Part shown: positions 35,455 to 44,145 of the stretch, one piece after another
Numbering within the stretch: the stretch's first letter is position 1
Layout of the letters: each line of letters opens with the position of its first letter
From: Thermosediminibacter oceani DSM 16646
GTDB lineage: Bacteria > Bacillota > Thermosediminibacteria > Thermosediminibacterales > Thermosediminibacteraceae
Direction: 5' to 3'
Length of the DNA stretch: 64,000 bases
Assembly (NCBI RefSeq): GCF_000144645.1
Contig: NC_014377.1
Location: 744,001-808,000 of the forward strand
Translations under genes and position numbers: made by a program
Notes under the pieces: generated by a model
The model's input: only the letters and a program-made list of their open reading frames with translations
Told to the model about the DNA's origin: nothing
The model's database searches: none

Positions 35455-35690
35455 CTAAAAATAGCAATAAAATATATTTTTGTATTCTTCAATCAAAAAT
35501 AATGATAAATTAAAATTCAAAAACACTTGACAATTCAGTCGAACTCGTATATACTAGTATTAAAACATGTATATACATCTTTTTAAGAATTTTTACTAAA
35601 AGTCTCCGCAAAGGGGGCGATAGTGTACATTAGGATCGACAAGACAATTTTAAAGTTGGAAAGTATTACGTACTACAAAGCCGCTCCAGA
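35455..35690 (+). repeat. Duplicated methyltransferase-operon leader, copy 1
   Basis: Diverged direct copy of about 36845-37085: both contain a TTGACA/TTGATA promoter, GTCGAAC in the spacer, an ATGTATATACAT palindrome and an AGGGGGCGATAGT segment. Copy 1 now leads into the IS110 remnant, not a gene. Confidence 0.7.
35527..35578 (+). promoter_or_regulatory. Promoter P1 with candidate operator
   Basis: TTGACA (35527-35532), 17-nt spacer, TATACT (35550-35555); the perfect palindrome ATGTATATACAT at 35567-35578 covers the start region. No intact gene follows. Confidence 0.65.
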
Positions 35691-35822
35691 CAGACTGGGG
35701 CGGACAATTTGCTGGCGGAATGGAGAATTAAAAGCCGCTCTATTTCCTTAACAACAAGCAAAGTAGGATAAGAAAAAAGCACGAGGCTAGTCAGAAAATA
35801 TTCTTTAAGCAAGAAATCAAGC

Positions 35823-36534
35823 GGTTAATATCCGTTCTGCTCAGTTCCGCCAAAATATGAACATCCAACGGGTCGCTTTTTGCGTCGGAAGGCTTGCGTC
35901 GCTGGCCAACAAGCGGTCAGTCAATACCAGCACTCTTTCATGCTGGTGCTTGGTTACCTCTTGATACTTAGTCTGATAATAAGCTCTATATTCCTCGTTG
36001 TGCACCGGCAACGAGTTAGCAGCCAGGACCAAGTATGTTAGAGAACCTCAAAGCAAGAAGATTCAGAGCTCGATTTTTCTCCTCCACTATAAGGTGGACA
36101 AGGCGCACTCTAAGCCGGGTGAGCTGACGCAGGGGTTCTGTAACAGAAGGCTCATGACTGTAACGTAAGATGCCCGAAGCGTATCTTTTCTGGATTATGT
36201 AAGCGTCAATAAATGTCTTAAGGAACTTTGATCCAAATGCTCTTTTAAGCCGGCTACGAGAGAAGGATTAATTTCAAAAACCTCGACCGAATAAGGCTTC
36301 AAATGAGGAGAATCCATTAAGAAGTACACCATAAACTGAAGTAGCTTCCAGACCTATATTGATCTTAGTGACATTATTAGCGATGGAATCCAATGCCTGA
36401 ACTAAGGTGTTGACACCCTCGAGATTATTGGGAAGGGATCTGGAAGAAGAAAGTTGAATACCCTGTTCATCAATGCATACTAAATCCAGCTTAGAAGCGC
36501 TGACATCGATACACGCAAAGATAACCTAAGCCAA
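35823..36534 (-). pseudogene. Scrambled IS110-family transposase
   Basis: On the minus strand a TTG start (36534) preceded by GGAGG is followed by GCT and a TAG stop. The frame then continues with FACIDVSASKLDLVCIDEQG, the N-terminus of an IS110 (DEDD) transposase, and GLEATSVYG. Later parts are in other frames: PYSVEVFEINPSLVAGLKEH, EPLRQLTRLRVRLVHLIVEE, and the C-terminal YQTKYQEVTKHQHERVLVLT. The internal piece SDPLDVHILAELSRTDINRL lies out of order, beyond the C-terminal part. This shows deletions and rearrangement, not simple point decay. Confidence 0.8.
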
Positions 36535-36547
36535 GGTAGATACCTCC

Positions 36548-36760
36548 TTAAGTTGCCCAGGATTAGGGGCGTGCCCTGCGAGTGCAACACCTAACAACCA
36601 CGCGGCGCGATAAGAGCTTGACAGGGCAACTGTGGGTGCACCCCTGGCCTGCTGATCCCAGGGGCCGGAAGGCCTGTTGGCTCAGCTCATGCGTAAGAAA
36701 TCAGTGCTGCACCGCAGGGGTCTTACTCTTTTCTGAGTAGTCACCAGTTTTCACGGGCTA
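36548..36760 (-). ncRNA. Structured IS110 non-coding end, candidate bridge RNA remnant
   Basis: About 210 bp of GC-rich, strongly self-complementary DNA lies directly upstream of the IS110 transposase. AGTTGCCC (36551-36558) pairs with GGGCAACT (36624-36631), and CCCCTGG (36641-36647) with CCAGGGG (36658-36664); GGCC-GGAA-GGCC is an alternative hairpin. IS110-group elements encode their bridge RNA in this end. Assignment is by position and fold potential; target and donor loops were not resolved. Confidence 0.45.
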
Positions 36761-36775
36761 CAGGAGGTGATAAGA

Positions 36776-36841
36776 GTGACCCTAGACCAACCCAATTTAA
36801 AATTTTCGCCAAGGCACGGAACATGTTTTCATGGCACCTGA
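36776..36841 (+). other. 21-codon ORF behind a near-perfect ribosome site
   Basis: AGGAGGTGAT (36762-36771), an unusually full anti-16S match, precedes GTG 36776; the ORF (TLDQPNLKFSPRHGTC...) stops at 36839. It may be the broken start of another transposase or gene, cut by the duplicated leader. Not recognised. Confidence 0.3.
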
Positions 36842-36844
36842 AAT

Positions 36845-37085
36845 AGATATAATAGGCAATTTTGATTCTTCAAATAAAAATAATAATAAATCAAATACTG
36901 AAAATACTTGATAATCCGGTCGAACTAGTATATGCTTAAGATATGTATATACATCTTTTTTCTGAAGTTTTAATAACGGGGCCTTGAAGGGGGCGATAGT
37001 AGTACATAGGTCGGTAAAAGCGAATATAAAGTTGAAGGGCATTATGTATTTATGAGGATTAAAAAAATACAGTAATTGTGAAATT
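36845..37085 (+). repeat. Duplicated methyltransferase-operon leader, copy 2
   Basis: Diverged direct copy of about 35455-35690 (see there). This copy leads into the intact corrinoid-protein gene at 37120. Confidence 0.7.
36908..36954 (+). promoter_or_regulatory. Promoter P2 with candidate operator
   Basis: TTGATA (36908-36913), 17-nt spacer, TATGCT (36931-36936), and palindrome ATGTATATACAT (36943-36954). Drives the methyltransferase operon starting at 37120. Confidence 0.7.
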
Positions 37086-37119
37086 AGCATTTTGCAGTCT
37101 TAACGAGGAGGAATAAATC

Positions 37120-37758
37120 ATGATAAATTTAGATGAGTTAAAAAAGGCAGTCGGCGAATTGGATGAGGAAAAGGTAAAGCAAATGCTTACGGAGTTCGTT
37201 GAATCAAATCCCACCGAAGAGGAAGCACAGAAAATAGTTGTCGCATGTCAGGAAGGAATGGGAATAGTAGGAGACCTGTTCGAAAAAGGCGAATACTTTG
37301 TGGGTGACCTTATTTTCGCCGGAGAACTGCTTACGGAAGCCATCAATGTCCTAAAATCTGTCATAGGTGGTAAAAGTGCGCAGAAGGTAGGCACAATAGT
37401 ACTGGGCACGGTTCACGGCGATTTGCACGACATCGGCAAAAATATATTCCGCAGTATGGCCGAGGCTGCTGGATTTGAGGTGTACGATTTGGGGATCGAC
37501 CAGCCGGTGAGCGCCTTTGTGGAAAAGGTAAAGGAAGTCAAACCGGATATAGTGGGAATGAGCGGGGTTCTCACGCTCGCCATAGAATCCATGAAGGCCA
37601 CGGTGGAAGGGCTAAAGCAAGCCGGTTTGAGAGATAAAGTCAAGATTATAATCGGGGGCAATCCCGTGACAAAAGAAGCCTGCGAATACGTAGGAGCCGA
37701 TGCCTTTACGACCAACGCCGCGGAAGGCGTTAAAATATGTCAGGGGTGGGTGAAATAA
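37120..37758 (+). CDS. Corrinoid (B12-binding) methyl-carrier protein
   Basis: 212 aa. N-terminal helical B12-binding-2 cap (about 1-85), then the cobalamin-binding Rossmann domain with the base-off/His-on motif GTVHGDLHDIGKNI (His ligand in DLHDIG, about residue 105), SGVLTLAIESM and IIGGNPVTKEACEYVGADAF. Related to MtbC/MttC/MtvC carriers. It overlaps nothing; the UroD-type methyltransferase gene starts immediately after its stop, so it is the likely methyl acceptor. GAGGAGG precedes the ATG. Confidence 0.93.
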   Translation: MINLDELKKAVGELDEEKVKQMLTEFVESNPTEEEAQKIVVACQEGMGIVGDLFEKGEYFVGDLIFAGELLTEAINVLKSVIGGKSAQKVGTIVLGTVHGDLHDIGKNIFRSMAEAAGFEVYDLGIDQPVSAFVEKVKEVKPDIVGMSGVLTLAIESMKATVEGLKQAGLRDKVKIIIGGNPVTKEACEYVGADAFTTNAAEGVKICQGWVK

Positions 37759-39114
37759 ATGACAGATGTGAAAGCATTGCAGCAGGAAAGAATAAGCATA
37801 TATCAAGATGTCTACAACGATAAAATTCCAAAGAGAGTGCCTGTAAATATAGGCCTTCCATTTGAGGTTATAGCCCAGTTCGGCGGTCTGGACCTTTGTG
37901 AAGCCCAGTGGAATCCGGCCATTGTTGAAGAAGCCGTTGACAAAATATGCCAGACGGTATACTCGGACATATGCGTCTTTATGGGATCTATGAGATATCC
38001 TTCTTTCTATGAAATACTAAAGTCCCAGTCCTTTCGAATGGCTTCAAACGGATTTATCCAGCATCCCGAAGTAACGGGTATGTTTCCGGAAGACTATGAC
38101 TATCTAATTGAAAATCCTTATGACTGCCTTCTCGAAAGGGTTATTCCGAGACAGTACAAAGCGTTTAATCCGGAAGATCCCATAAATTGCGCAATTAATT
38201 TAGCTAAAAGTATATTGGCGTACAACGACGATTTTATGCAATCGGGAATAATCATAAAGAAAATGGAAGAAAAATACGGATATTATCCCGGGGGATTATT
38301 TTCGGGCGGTTTTACGGAAGCTCCATTTGATTTTTTGTCAGATCAACTAAGGGGTTTCAAAGGAATCAGCATGGATATAAGGAGAATGCCCGATAAAGTG
38401 GCGGCAGCCTGCGACGCTCTCTATCCGATAGTATTCAAAATGGGCTTACCACCGGCAAATTCAAACCAGATATTTATCCCCTTGCACATGCCGCCATTTA
38501 TGAGGGAAAAGGATTTTGAAAAATTATACTGGCCGAGTTTCAAGAGGCTGCTGGATGAATATGCATCAATGGGTATTCACTGCATCTTATTCTGTGAGCA
38601 CGATTGGACGAGATACCTTGATTATCTTTATGAACTTCCGACCGATACGATTCTATGGTTCGAATACGGTGATCCGAAGGTTATAAAAGAAAAGCTGGGC
38701 AAGAAGCACATAATTACGGGTCTTTATCCAGTAATGAATCTTAAGACCAAAACGAAGGAAGAATGCGTAGAGGAAGTCAAGAGGTACATCGATATCCTTG
38801 CTCCGGGCGGCAAATATATATTTAACTTCGATAAGACTCCTCTGCTGTATGGTGATATTAAATTAGAATGCCTGTGTGCGGTGGCCGAAACCGTAAGGGA
38901 TTACGCCGTTTACAGCAATGCGGGTGAAACTGCCGGTATGGTATTTAATAAAGAAGATTATAAAGTGGAACCTTCAAGAAAATTCGAAAGCAAATACTAT
39001 AAGACCTGGGAGCAATACAAGGCGTTGAACCCAGAAGTTTCGGATTTCGGCAGGCCGAAACTTGAGAACCTTGAAGAAACTATTTTCCATTATTTGATGT
39101 TCCTTCTCGTATAA
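37759..39114 (+). CDS. UroD-family methyltransferase (substrate:corrinoid, MT1-like)
   Basis: 451 aa, COG0407-type uroporphyrinogen-decarboxylase-like barrel. Segments: RVPVNIGLPFEVIAQFGGLD (N-terminus), YGYYPGGLFSGGFTEAPFDF, IPLHMPPFMREKDFEKLYWP, MGIHCILFCEHDWTRYLDYL (where zinc-type His/Cys ligands may lie) and ILAPGGKYIFNFDKTPL. Size and gene order beside a corrinoid protein and an MFS carrier resemble methoxyaromatic O-demethylases (MtvB/VdmB/MtoB type). The substrate cannot be set from sequence; methylated amines, thiols or glycols remain possible. Confidence 0.85.
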   Translation: MTDVKALQQERISIYQDVYNDKIPKRVPVNIGLPFEVIAQFGGLDLCEAQWNPAIVEEAVDKICQTVYSDICVFMGSMRYPSFYEILKSQSFRMASNGFIQHPEVTGMFPEDYDYLIENPYDCLLERVIPRQYKAFNPEDPINCAINLAKSILAYNDDFMQSGIIIKKMEEKYGYYPGGLFSGGFTEAPFDFLSDQLRGFKGISMDIRRMPDKVAAACDALYPIVFKMGLPPANSNQIFIPLHMPPFMREKDFEKLYWPSFKRLLDEYASMGIHCILFCEHDWTRYLDYLYELPTDTILWFEYGDPKVIKEKLGKKHIITGLYPVMNLKTKTKEECVEEVKRYIDILAPGGKYIFNFDKTPLLYGDIKLECLCAVAETVRDYAVYSNAGETAGMVFNKEDYKVEPSRKFESKYYKTWEQYKALNPEVSDFGRPKLENLEETIFHYLMFLLV

Positions 39115-39261
39115 AAGCGATTTACGGCGGTACTTTGCGGCTTGAGATAGAAAAATACATAACCAAAGAATAGGAGTGCCATCACGCTCGGTGCATGAGC
39201 GTGATGGTATTTTATTCCTTTGATTTCACAAACAAAATTCTCAGAAAGGGGTATGTGGTTG

Positions 39262-40491
39262 ATGGGTGATAATATAAAGCCGCACTCTTCGTACCGGTGG
39301 GTCATTCTCGCCATTACGTGTTTGGCGACATTTATCGGATGCTATGCCCAGTTTCAGATCCCGTCCCTTGCGTATAAACTTATCCCCGACCTCAATCTAA
39401 CACCTTCCCAGTACGCCAGCATCCTGTCGGCGCCCATGCTGCCGTCTATCTTCTTTAGTATTGCTGTCGGGGCATTGGCTGACCGATTCGGAGTGAAAAG
39501 GGTCGTTACCGTAGGTTTTCTCTTCGCGATAGTGGGGATCACCTTTCGCTTTACAGCGAAAAACTACTGGCAGATGTTAATCCTGATGGCTATGGCCGGG
39601 TGCAGCTCGGCTTTCCTGAACGCCAATATCTCAAAACTGCTGGGAGCATGGTTTCCTCCGGAGAAAATCGGCAGCGCTATGGGAGTGGTATTGGCTTCCG
39701 CTACTGGCGCAATGGCCATCGGTACAGCTACATCGGCGATGTTCCCGTCCATGAAGAGCGCATTCATTACCGCTGGTGTGATATGTGCGGTAATCGCTGC
39801 CCTCTGGGTGTTGTTCATGAAGGATAAGCCCGAAGGAGCACCGGATTTGCCGGCCATGCCGGTGATCAATTACCTGGGTGTCGCTGTTAGAAGCAGGAGT
39901 ATATGGCTGGTGGGTTTTGCCATGATGTTCATAATGGGTGCCATGATGGCCTTTTCAGGTTTTCTCCCCAATGCGCTTTACGCCGTAAGGGGGATAGATC
40001 CCGTTAAGGCCGGTTTTATAGCTTCCCTTGGAACCATAGGGGGATTTGCGGGCAGTATACTCGGCCCCGTTATTTGCGACCGCCTGGGCTATATGAAGCC
40101 TTTCCTGATCACAGCGGCCCTTTTATCGGCTGCGGGCATGTTCTACGCCTGGCAGACGCCTCTGGGCGCCATCATGTGGGTGCTGTTCATTATTAATGGT
40201 TTTATGAACGCATCTATATCACCGATGCTGATGTCCTTTCCCATGCTGCTTCCCGAAATAGGTCCGGTTTACGCCGGCAGTGCCGGTGGACTCATTGCCA
40301 CCATGCAGCTGATTGGGGCTTTTTGCATCCCGACATTTGTCATCGCTCCACTGGCGGGTACAAATTTTAAACTTATGTTCGGTTTGGCTGCTATGTGCTA
40401 TTTATTGGCTGCAGTTGTATTTTTGTTCCTTCCTGAACTCGGTATAAAGGCCCGCTGCAAAACCGCTGCCGGTTCCTCTCGCACTGCTTAA
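39262..40491 (+). CDS. MFS transporter
   Basis: About 409 aa, 12 membrane helices. The loop 2-3 signature is GALADRFGVKRVVTV, with a second-half counterpart at LGPVICDRLGYMKPFL. GGGG ends at 39251; the ATG at 39262 (10 nt) or TTG 39259 (7 nt) is a better start than ATG 39253 or 39220. It sits between the UroD methyltransferase and a second corrinoid protein, so it likely imports the methylated substrate or exports the demethylated product. Substrate unknown. Confidence 0.88.
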   Translation: MGDNIKPHSSYRWVILAITCLATFIGCYAQFQIPSLAYKLIPDLNLTPSQYASILSAPMLPSIFFSIAVGALADRFGVKRVVTVGFLFAIVGITFRFTAKNYWQMLILMAMAGCSSAFLNANISKLLGAWFPPEKIGSAMGVVLASATGAMAIGTATSAMFPSMKSAFITAGVICAVIAALWVLFMKDKPEGAPDLPAMPVINYLGVAVRSRSIWLVGFAMMFIMGAMMAFSGFLPNALYAVRGIDPVKAGFIASLGTIGGFAGSILGPVICDRLGYMKPFLITAALLSAAGMFYAWQTPLGAIMWVLFIINGFMNASISPMLMSFPMLLPEIGPVYAGSAGGLIATMQLIGAFCIPTFVIAPLAGTNFKLMFGLAAMCYLLAAVVFLFLPELGIKARCKTAAGSSRTA

Positions 40492-40502
40492 GTATATATA
40501 AA

Positions 40503-40570
40503 GAGCCATTTCTCATCCCTCCGGTTAGGTCTTGTTTCTGGTAGAGGGTGGGGAGTGGCTCAATTTTATT
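40503..40570 (+). terminator. Hairpin repeat R2, terminator after the MFS gene
   Basis: GAGCCA (40503-40508) pairs with TGGCTC (40556-40561), with inner CTC/GAG and CCC/GGG pairing, then AATTTTATT. It lies 11 bp after the MFS stop. Same family as R1 and R3. Confidence 0.65.
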
Positions 40571-40665
40571 AAAATTTCCTTTTTACACAATTATACGCAC
40601 TTAATTCTCCAGCGGAATTGAAGAACATAAATTAAAAGTATATAATTGTACAGGGAGGGGACTTT

Positions 40666-41319
40666 ATGAAGAATCTAATAAGTGTAGAAGAATCGATAAT
40701 AAAGGCGGTAGAAGAATTGAATGAAACGAAAGTTATTAGGTTGGCGAGCAAAGCGCTGAATGCAGGCATGGATCCGCTGTTCTTGCTAGATTTAATAAAA
40801 GAAGGCGTAAAAAGAGTGGGGAAATTATATGAGGATCAAAAATATTTTATAGCTGATTTAATTATGGCCGGTCTTATTTTTAAAGAGGTTTTGGAATTGG
40901 AAAAAATGAAATTAAAATTCCAGAGAAAGAGTAATGAGATATTGGGAAGGGTGATAGTGGGAACGGTCAAGGGTGATTTGCATGATATTGGGAAAGAAAT
41001 TTTTGAAGGCCTGATGAAGGCGAACGGGTTTGAAGCCATTGACCTGGGGGTAGATGTATCGAAAGAGGTGTTCACTAAAAGCGTCATTAAGTACAAACCC
41101 GATATTGTAGCATTAAGCGGTGTTCTAACGTCCACTATAGACTCGATGAAGGAGATTGTAGATGCATTGGTTGAAGCTGGAGTAAGAAACGATGTTAAGA
41201 TTATTTTGGGTGGAAGTCATTTAACGAAGGAAGCCTGCGATTATATAGGTGCTGATTTTTACACAAATGATGCTTCTGAAGGTGTCAGACTGTGTAAACA
41301 AATGCTTGGGAAAATATGA
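40666..41319 (+). CDS. Second corrinoid methyl-carrier protein
   Basis: 217 aa. Same architecture as 37120: helical cap (1-85), B12-binding motif GTVKGDLHDIGKEIFEGL, SGVLTSTIDSM and ILGGSHLTKEACDYIGADFY. Clearly paralogous but diverged from the first. No dedicated substrate methyltransferase is beside it; the next gene is the GntR regulator, starting 19 bp downstream. It may serve a methyltransferase encoded elsewhere or share the local one. Confidence 0.92.
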   Translation: MKNLISVEESIIKAVEELNETKVIRLASKALNAGMDPLFLLDLIKEGVKRVGKLYEDQKYFIADLIMAGLIFKEVLELEKMKLKFQRKSNEILGRVIVGTVKGDLHDIGKEIFEGLMKANGFEAIDLGVDVSKEVFTKSVIKYKPDIVALSGVLTSTIDSMKEIVDALVEAGVRNDVKIILGGSHLTKEACDYIGADFYTNDASEGVRLCKQMLGKI

Positions 41320-41338
41320 TGGGGTGCGGTGGGATAAT

Positions 41339-42085
41339 ATGCGGTTGCCTATCTATCTTAAAATTGCCAAAGATATTAAAGAAAAAATAAAAAACGGCGA
41401 ACTTAAGCCGGGAGACGCTATCTATTCCGAAAATACTTTATGTAAGACATATAAAGCCAGCCGTATGACGGTCAGGAGAGGGCTGGCATTGCTTGCCAAT
41501 GAAGGTTATATATATTCTATTCCCGGGAAAGGAAATTTTGTTCGAGAGCCGGATAATAATATCTATACACTGTATTACGATGAAATGAAAAATTTTATCA
41601 GCAGTGTTGATAAAACAAAACTTTTGGAAGTCAATATAATTTTGCCTAACTATAAATTAATGAATAGTTTACAGATCACAAAGAATAAGAAAGTAGTTGT
41701 AATCAGGAGGCTCTTTTTTACTGAGGGAGAACCTGTAGCTTACGATGTAAAATACCTGCCTTATTGTAAGGGGTTGCCGATTGTCGAAAAAGAAATACGG
41801 TATGCAACTTTTCCAGAGATGGTTGCAAAAAACACCTCGCTTTTTGCGATAAAAAAAGAGCTTATAATTTACGCTCAAATTCCTGACGAGGAAACGAAAA
41901 AGTATCTCAATATATATAACGAGTTACCTTTAATGGTGGTGGAGCAGAAACTCTATAATAGAGAAGGAAAGCCGATCGGGTTGGGAATAACGTATTTCAG
42001 GGGGGATTACTGCAAGCTGTATGCCGAATCGTATTTTTCTGAAAGCAAAATAAGTGAAAAATACAAAAACCAGGCTGAAACTTGA
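41339..42085 (+). CDS. GntR/HutC-family transcription regulator with UTRA domain
   Basis: About 248 aa. N-terminal winged helix (LPIYLKIAKDIKEKIKNGEL, SENTLCKTYKASRMTVRRGL, IPGKGNFVRE), then a UTRA ligand-binding domain (about 85-240; VVVIRRLFFTEGEPVAYDVK, LMVVEQKLYNREGKPIGLGI). ATG 41339 (MRLPIYLK) is chosen since it starts the domain. HutC-type regulators usually repress until a small ligand binds. Candidate sites are the ATGTATATAC palindromes at 35567, 36943 and 44189; the ligand may be the methyl donor. Confidence 0.9.
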   Translation: MRLPIYLKIAKDIKEKIKNGELKPGDAIYSENTLCKTYKASRMTVRRGLALLANEGYIYSIPGKGNFVREPDNNIYTLYYDEMKNFISSVDKTKLLEVNIILPNYKLMNSLQITKNKKVVVIRRLFFTEGEPVAYDVKYLPYCKGLPIVEKEIRYATFPEMVAKNTSLFAIKKELIIYAQIPDEETKKYLNIYNELPLMVVEQKLYNREGKPIGLGITYFRGDYCKLYAESYFSESKISEKYKNQAET

Positions 42086-42107
42086 TAAAATTGGATAAAA
42101 AATAGTT

Positions 42108-43928
42108 TTAACGGTATGAATTATTACACTTTGAGAAATTCAAATTTTTAAGGTACTCCTTCTGGAAATATGGATTTGTAGCTAACTCTATATGCGTTAC
42201 CTTTCTTTGAATATCGTAGGTTTTTTCGCGAATTTCTTTAGACAACATGAAAAGTTGTACTCCAGCCCCTGCTGCATTGCCTATGGAACGGGTCGGAACG
42301 CCCCAAGAAGGCAAAAGGCCAATATATTGCCCCTTTTCAATGTCGATATAATTGCCGAAAGCTCCGGCAATGAGAATTTCCTTGAGCTGTTCCGGTTTAA
42401 TTCCATATTCCTGAACTAAAAGGTTACACCCGGTGTATATGGCTGATTTTGCCAGCTGAACAGCCCGAATATCTTTTTGAGTGATATATATCTTTTGGCC
42501 GTTTTGAGACTGTTCTTCGGTAGCGAGAATGAAGCAATTTATACCGTCTATTGTTTCCAACCGGTCTGCCAGTCCTCTGTATTCCGGAGGGCATGTATTG
42601 AGATATTCTTCTTTTTTCAGCAGTTTTCCAGTCTCCGTAATAATACCAACCCTCAGCATTTCCGCCACTGCGTCGATTAATCCGGAACCACAGATACCGG
42701 TGGGCTTACCACCGCCTATTACTTTAATGGCAATGTTTCCGTTTTGAAGATTTACCCTCTCTATAGCCCCGGTGGTTCCCCGCATACCGAACTGTATCCC
42801 GCCTCCCTCTAGAGCCGGTCCTGCAGCCGTTGAAGCGGCGAGCATTCTGTCTTTGTTTCCGATGACGATTTCGCCATTTGTTCCCAAATCTATTATCAAT
42901 CGATATCCGAGATGATCGGTTTCGGGGAGAGAAAGTAATACTGCTAAAGTATCAGCGCCTACAAAACCTCCGATCAGGGGCAAGAAGTATACGATTGCGT
43001 TAGGATTTATGTTTATATTAAGCTGTTTTGCTTTCGTAACGACACCGCTCGTTGTGGTGCTGGTAAACGGGGATTTACCAAGAAACTCGGGATTTAAACC
43101 CAAAAACAAGTGCTGCATCGTAGAGTTTCCGCAGAGAGCAACGTAATAAATATCACCGTTATCGATATGGTGTTCGTTCACGGCCTGTTCGACTAATTGA
43201 TTGATCGTGTCTAAGATTTTCTCCTGAAGTTTTGCCAGGCCACCGGGATTATTTATGCAAGCGAGGATTCTTGTAATTACATCGGCACCTTCGGAAACCT
43301 GACCGTTTAATGCCGAATAAATACCCATCCTTTCTCCCGTGTGAAGATTGTATAAATATGCTACTACCGTTGTGGTGCCAACGTCTATGGCAAAACCGTA
43401 TAAGTCTTTTTCGGTGTTGTTTACGTCCAGGTCTAGCAGCTCGTTGTGCCAATAAGTGAGTGTGATACCGCTTATATCCTGCTTGTGCAAAATATTTGAT
43501 AATTTTTGAAGCAATTCCAGTGAAGGAGTTTTTATATCGACATTCAATAAATTATTTATGTTTTCCCAATCACCCGAACAGGGAGGGGTTTTGAGGGATT
43601 CTTTTTCTATATAAACTTTTTTTACGGCAGGGTCAAATTCGACAGGTATAAGATCGCCTTCTGTCAGAATATTGACCTTTTTATTTATCTGATCTCTCTT
43701 CAACAGTATTATTAGCTCATCGCTCACTTTTTCCTGGCATGCTAGAACCTCTTTTGTTTCCCCGTTTTTGACAATTTCCACTTTGCATTTTCCGCAGGTC
43801 CCCCTGCCTCCGCAAACCTGATCCAGTGGAAAACCTGCAAAGGCGCAAGCGGATGCAATTGTTTCGCTTTCGCCAATCATAATTGTTTTGTTTAGATTTG
43901 GGAAATGGACCCTGACCTTTTTAGCCAG
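42108..43928 (-). CDS. Reductive activator of corrinoid proteins, copy 1 (RACo)
   Basis: About 606 aa. N-terminal [2Fe-2S] ferredoxin domain with ligands Cys39, 45, 48 and 64 (VCGGRGTCGKC, LACQ), a linker, then an ASKHA-type ATPase domain (GFAIDVGTTTVVAYLYNLHT, LIIDLGTNGEIVIGN, AAGPALEGGGIQFGMRG, ILIAGAFGNYIDIEKGQYIG), the DUF4445 family. RACo uses ATP to re-reduce inactive Co(II) corrinoid. The true start is probably CTG 43928: AGGGGAG (43935-43941) precedes it by 6 nt and it restores the first beta strand (KKVRVHFPNL). The first ATG (43880) would cut that strand. Copy 2 is 45427-47235. Confidence 0.93.
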   Translation of the reverse strand: MAKKVRVHFPNLNKTIMIGESETIASACAFAGFPLDQVCGGRGTCGKCKVEIVKNGETKEVLACQEKVSDELIILLKRDQINKKVNILTEGDLIPVEFDPAVKKVYIEKESLKTPPCSGDWENINNLLNVDIKTPSLELLQKLSNILHKQDISGITLTYWHNELLDLDVNNTEKDLYGFAIDVGTTTVVAYLYNLHTGERMGIYSALNGQVSEGADVITRILACINNPGGLAKLQEKILDTINQLVEQAVNEHHIDNGDIYYVALCGNSTMQHLFLGLNPEFLGKSPFTSTTTSGVVTKAKQLNININPNAIVYFLPLIGGFVGADTLAVLLSLPETDHLGYRLIIDLGTNGEIVIGNKDRMLAASTAAGPALEGGGIQFGMRGTTGAIERVNLQNGNIAIKVIGGGKPTGICGSGLIDAVAEMLRVGIITETGKLLKKEEYLNTCPPEYRGLADRLETIDGINCFILATEEQSQNGQKIYITQKDIRAVQLAKSAIYTGCNLLVQEYGIKPEQLKEILIAGAFGNYIDIEKGQYIGLLPSWGVPTRSIGNAAGAGVQLFMLSKEIREKTYDIQRKVTHIELATNPYFQKEYLKNLNFSKCNNSYR

Positions 43929-44021
43929 AAGAATCTCCCCTTTCGGACAGATACTTTTTATTTTTACAATCTTACTCTAATATTATCAAATTTCAGCCGA
44001 AAGTCAAAATTATTATTTTTT
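42164..44021. repeat. 1.86-kb direct repeat, copy A (RACo block)
   Basis: Matches 45471-47328 at a fixed offset of 3307. The encoded proteins are identical through ATNPYFQ and the non-coding leader also matches. Sequences diverge sharply outside. Confidence 0.9.
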
Positions 44022-44145
44022 GCTTTTCCAGAAAGATAATTAAAAAGTGCTTAAAATCCGTTAGTGCAATGTAGAAAAAATTTCGGACCCTTCATTTAAT
44101 CTAGAACATTATAGCAGAATAATTACAATTTCAAAATGAATTACA

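Noticed and set aside
36797-37090. 97-aa minus-strand ORF across promoter P2
   Set aside because: It covers the duplicated leader and promoter, has no ribosome site and resembles no protein.
36548-37119. Cobalamin riboswitch before the corrinoid operon
   Set aside because: I found no B12-box-like conserved core; the structured part belongs to the IS110 end and the promoter P2 lies downstream of it.
39220-39261. Longer N-terminus for the MFS transporter
   Set aside because: No ribosome site precedes 39220, whereas GAAAGGGG lies just before the later starts.
42192-42747. Plus-strand ORFs inside RACo, repeated identically at 45499-46054
   Set aside because: They are antisense shadows of the RACo gene; they repeat only because the DNA block is duplicated.
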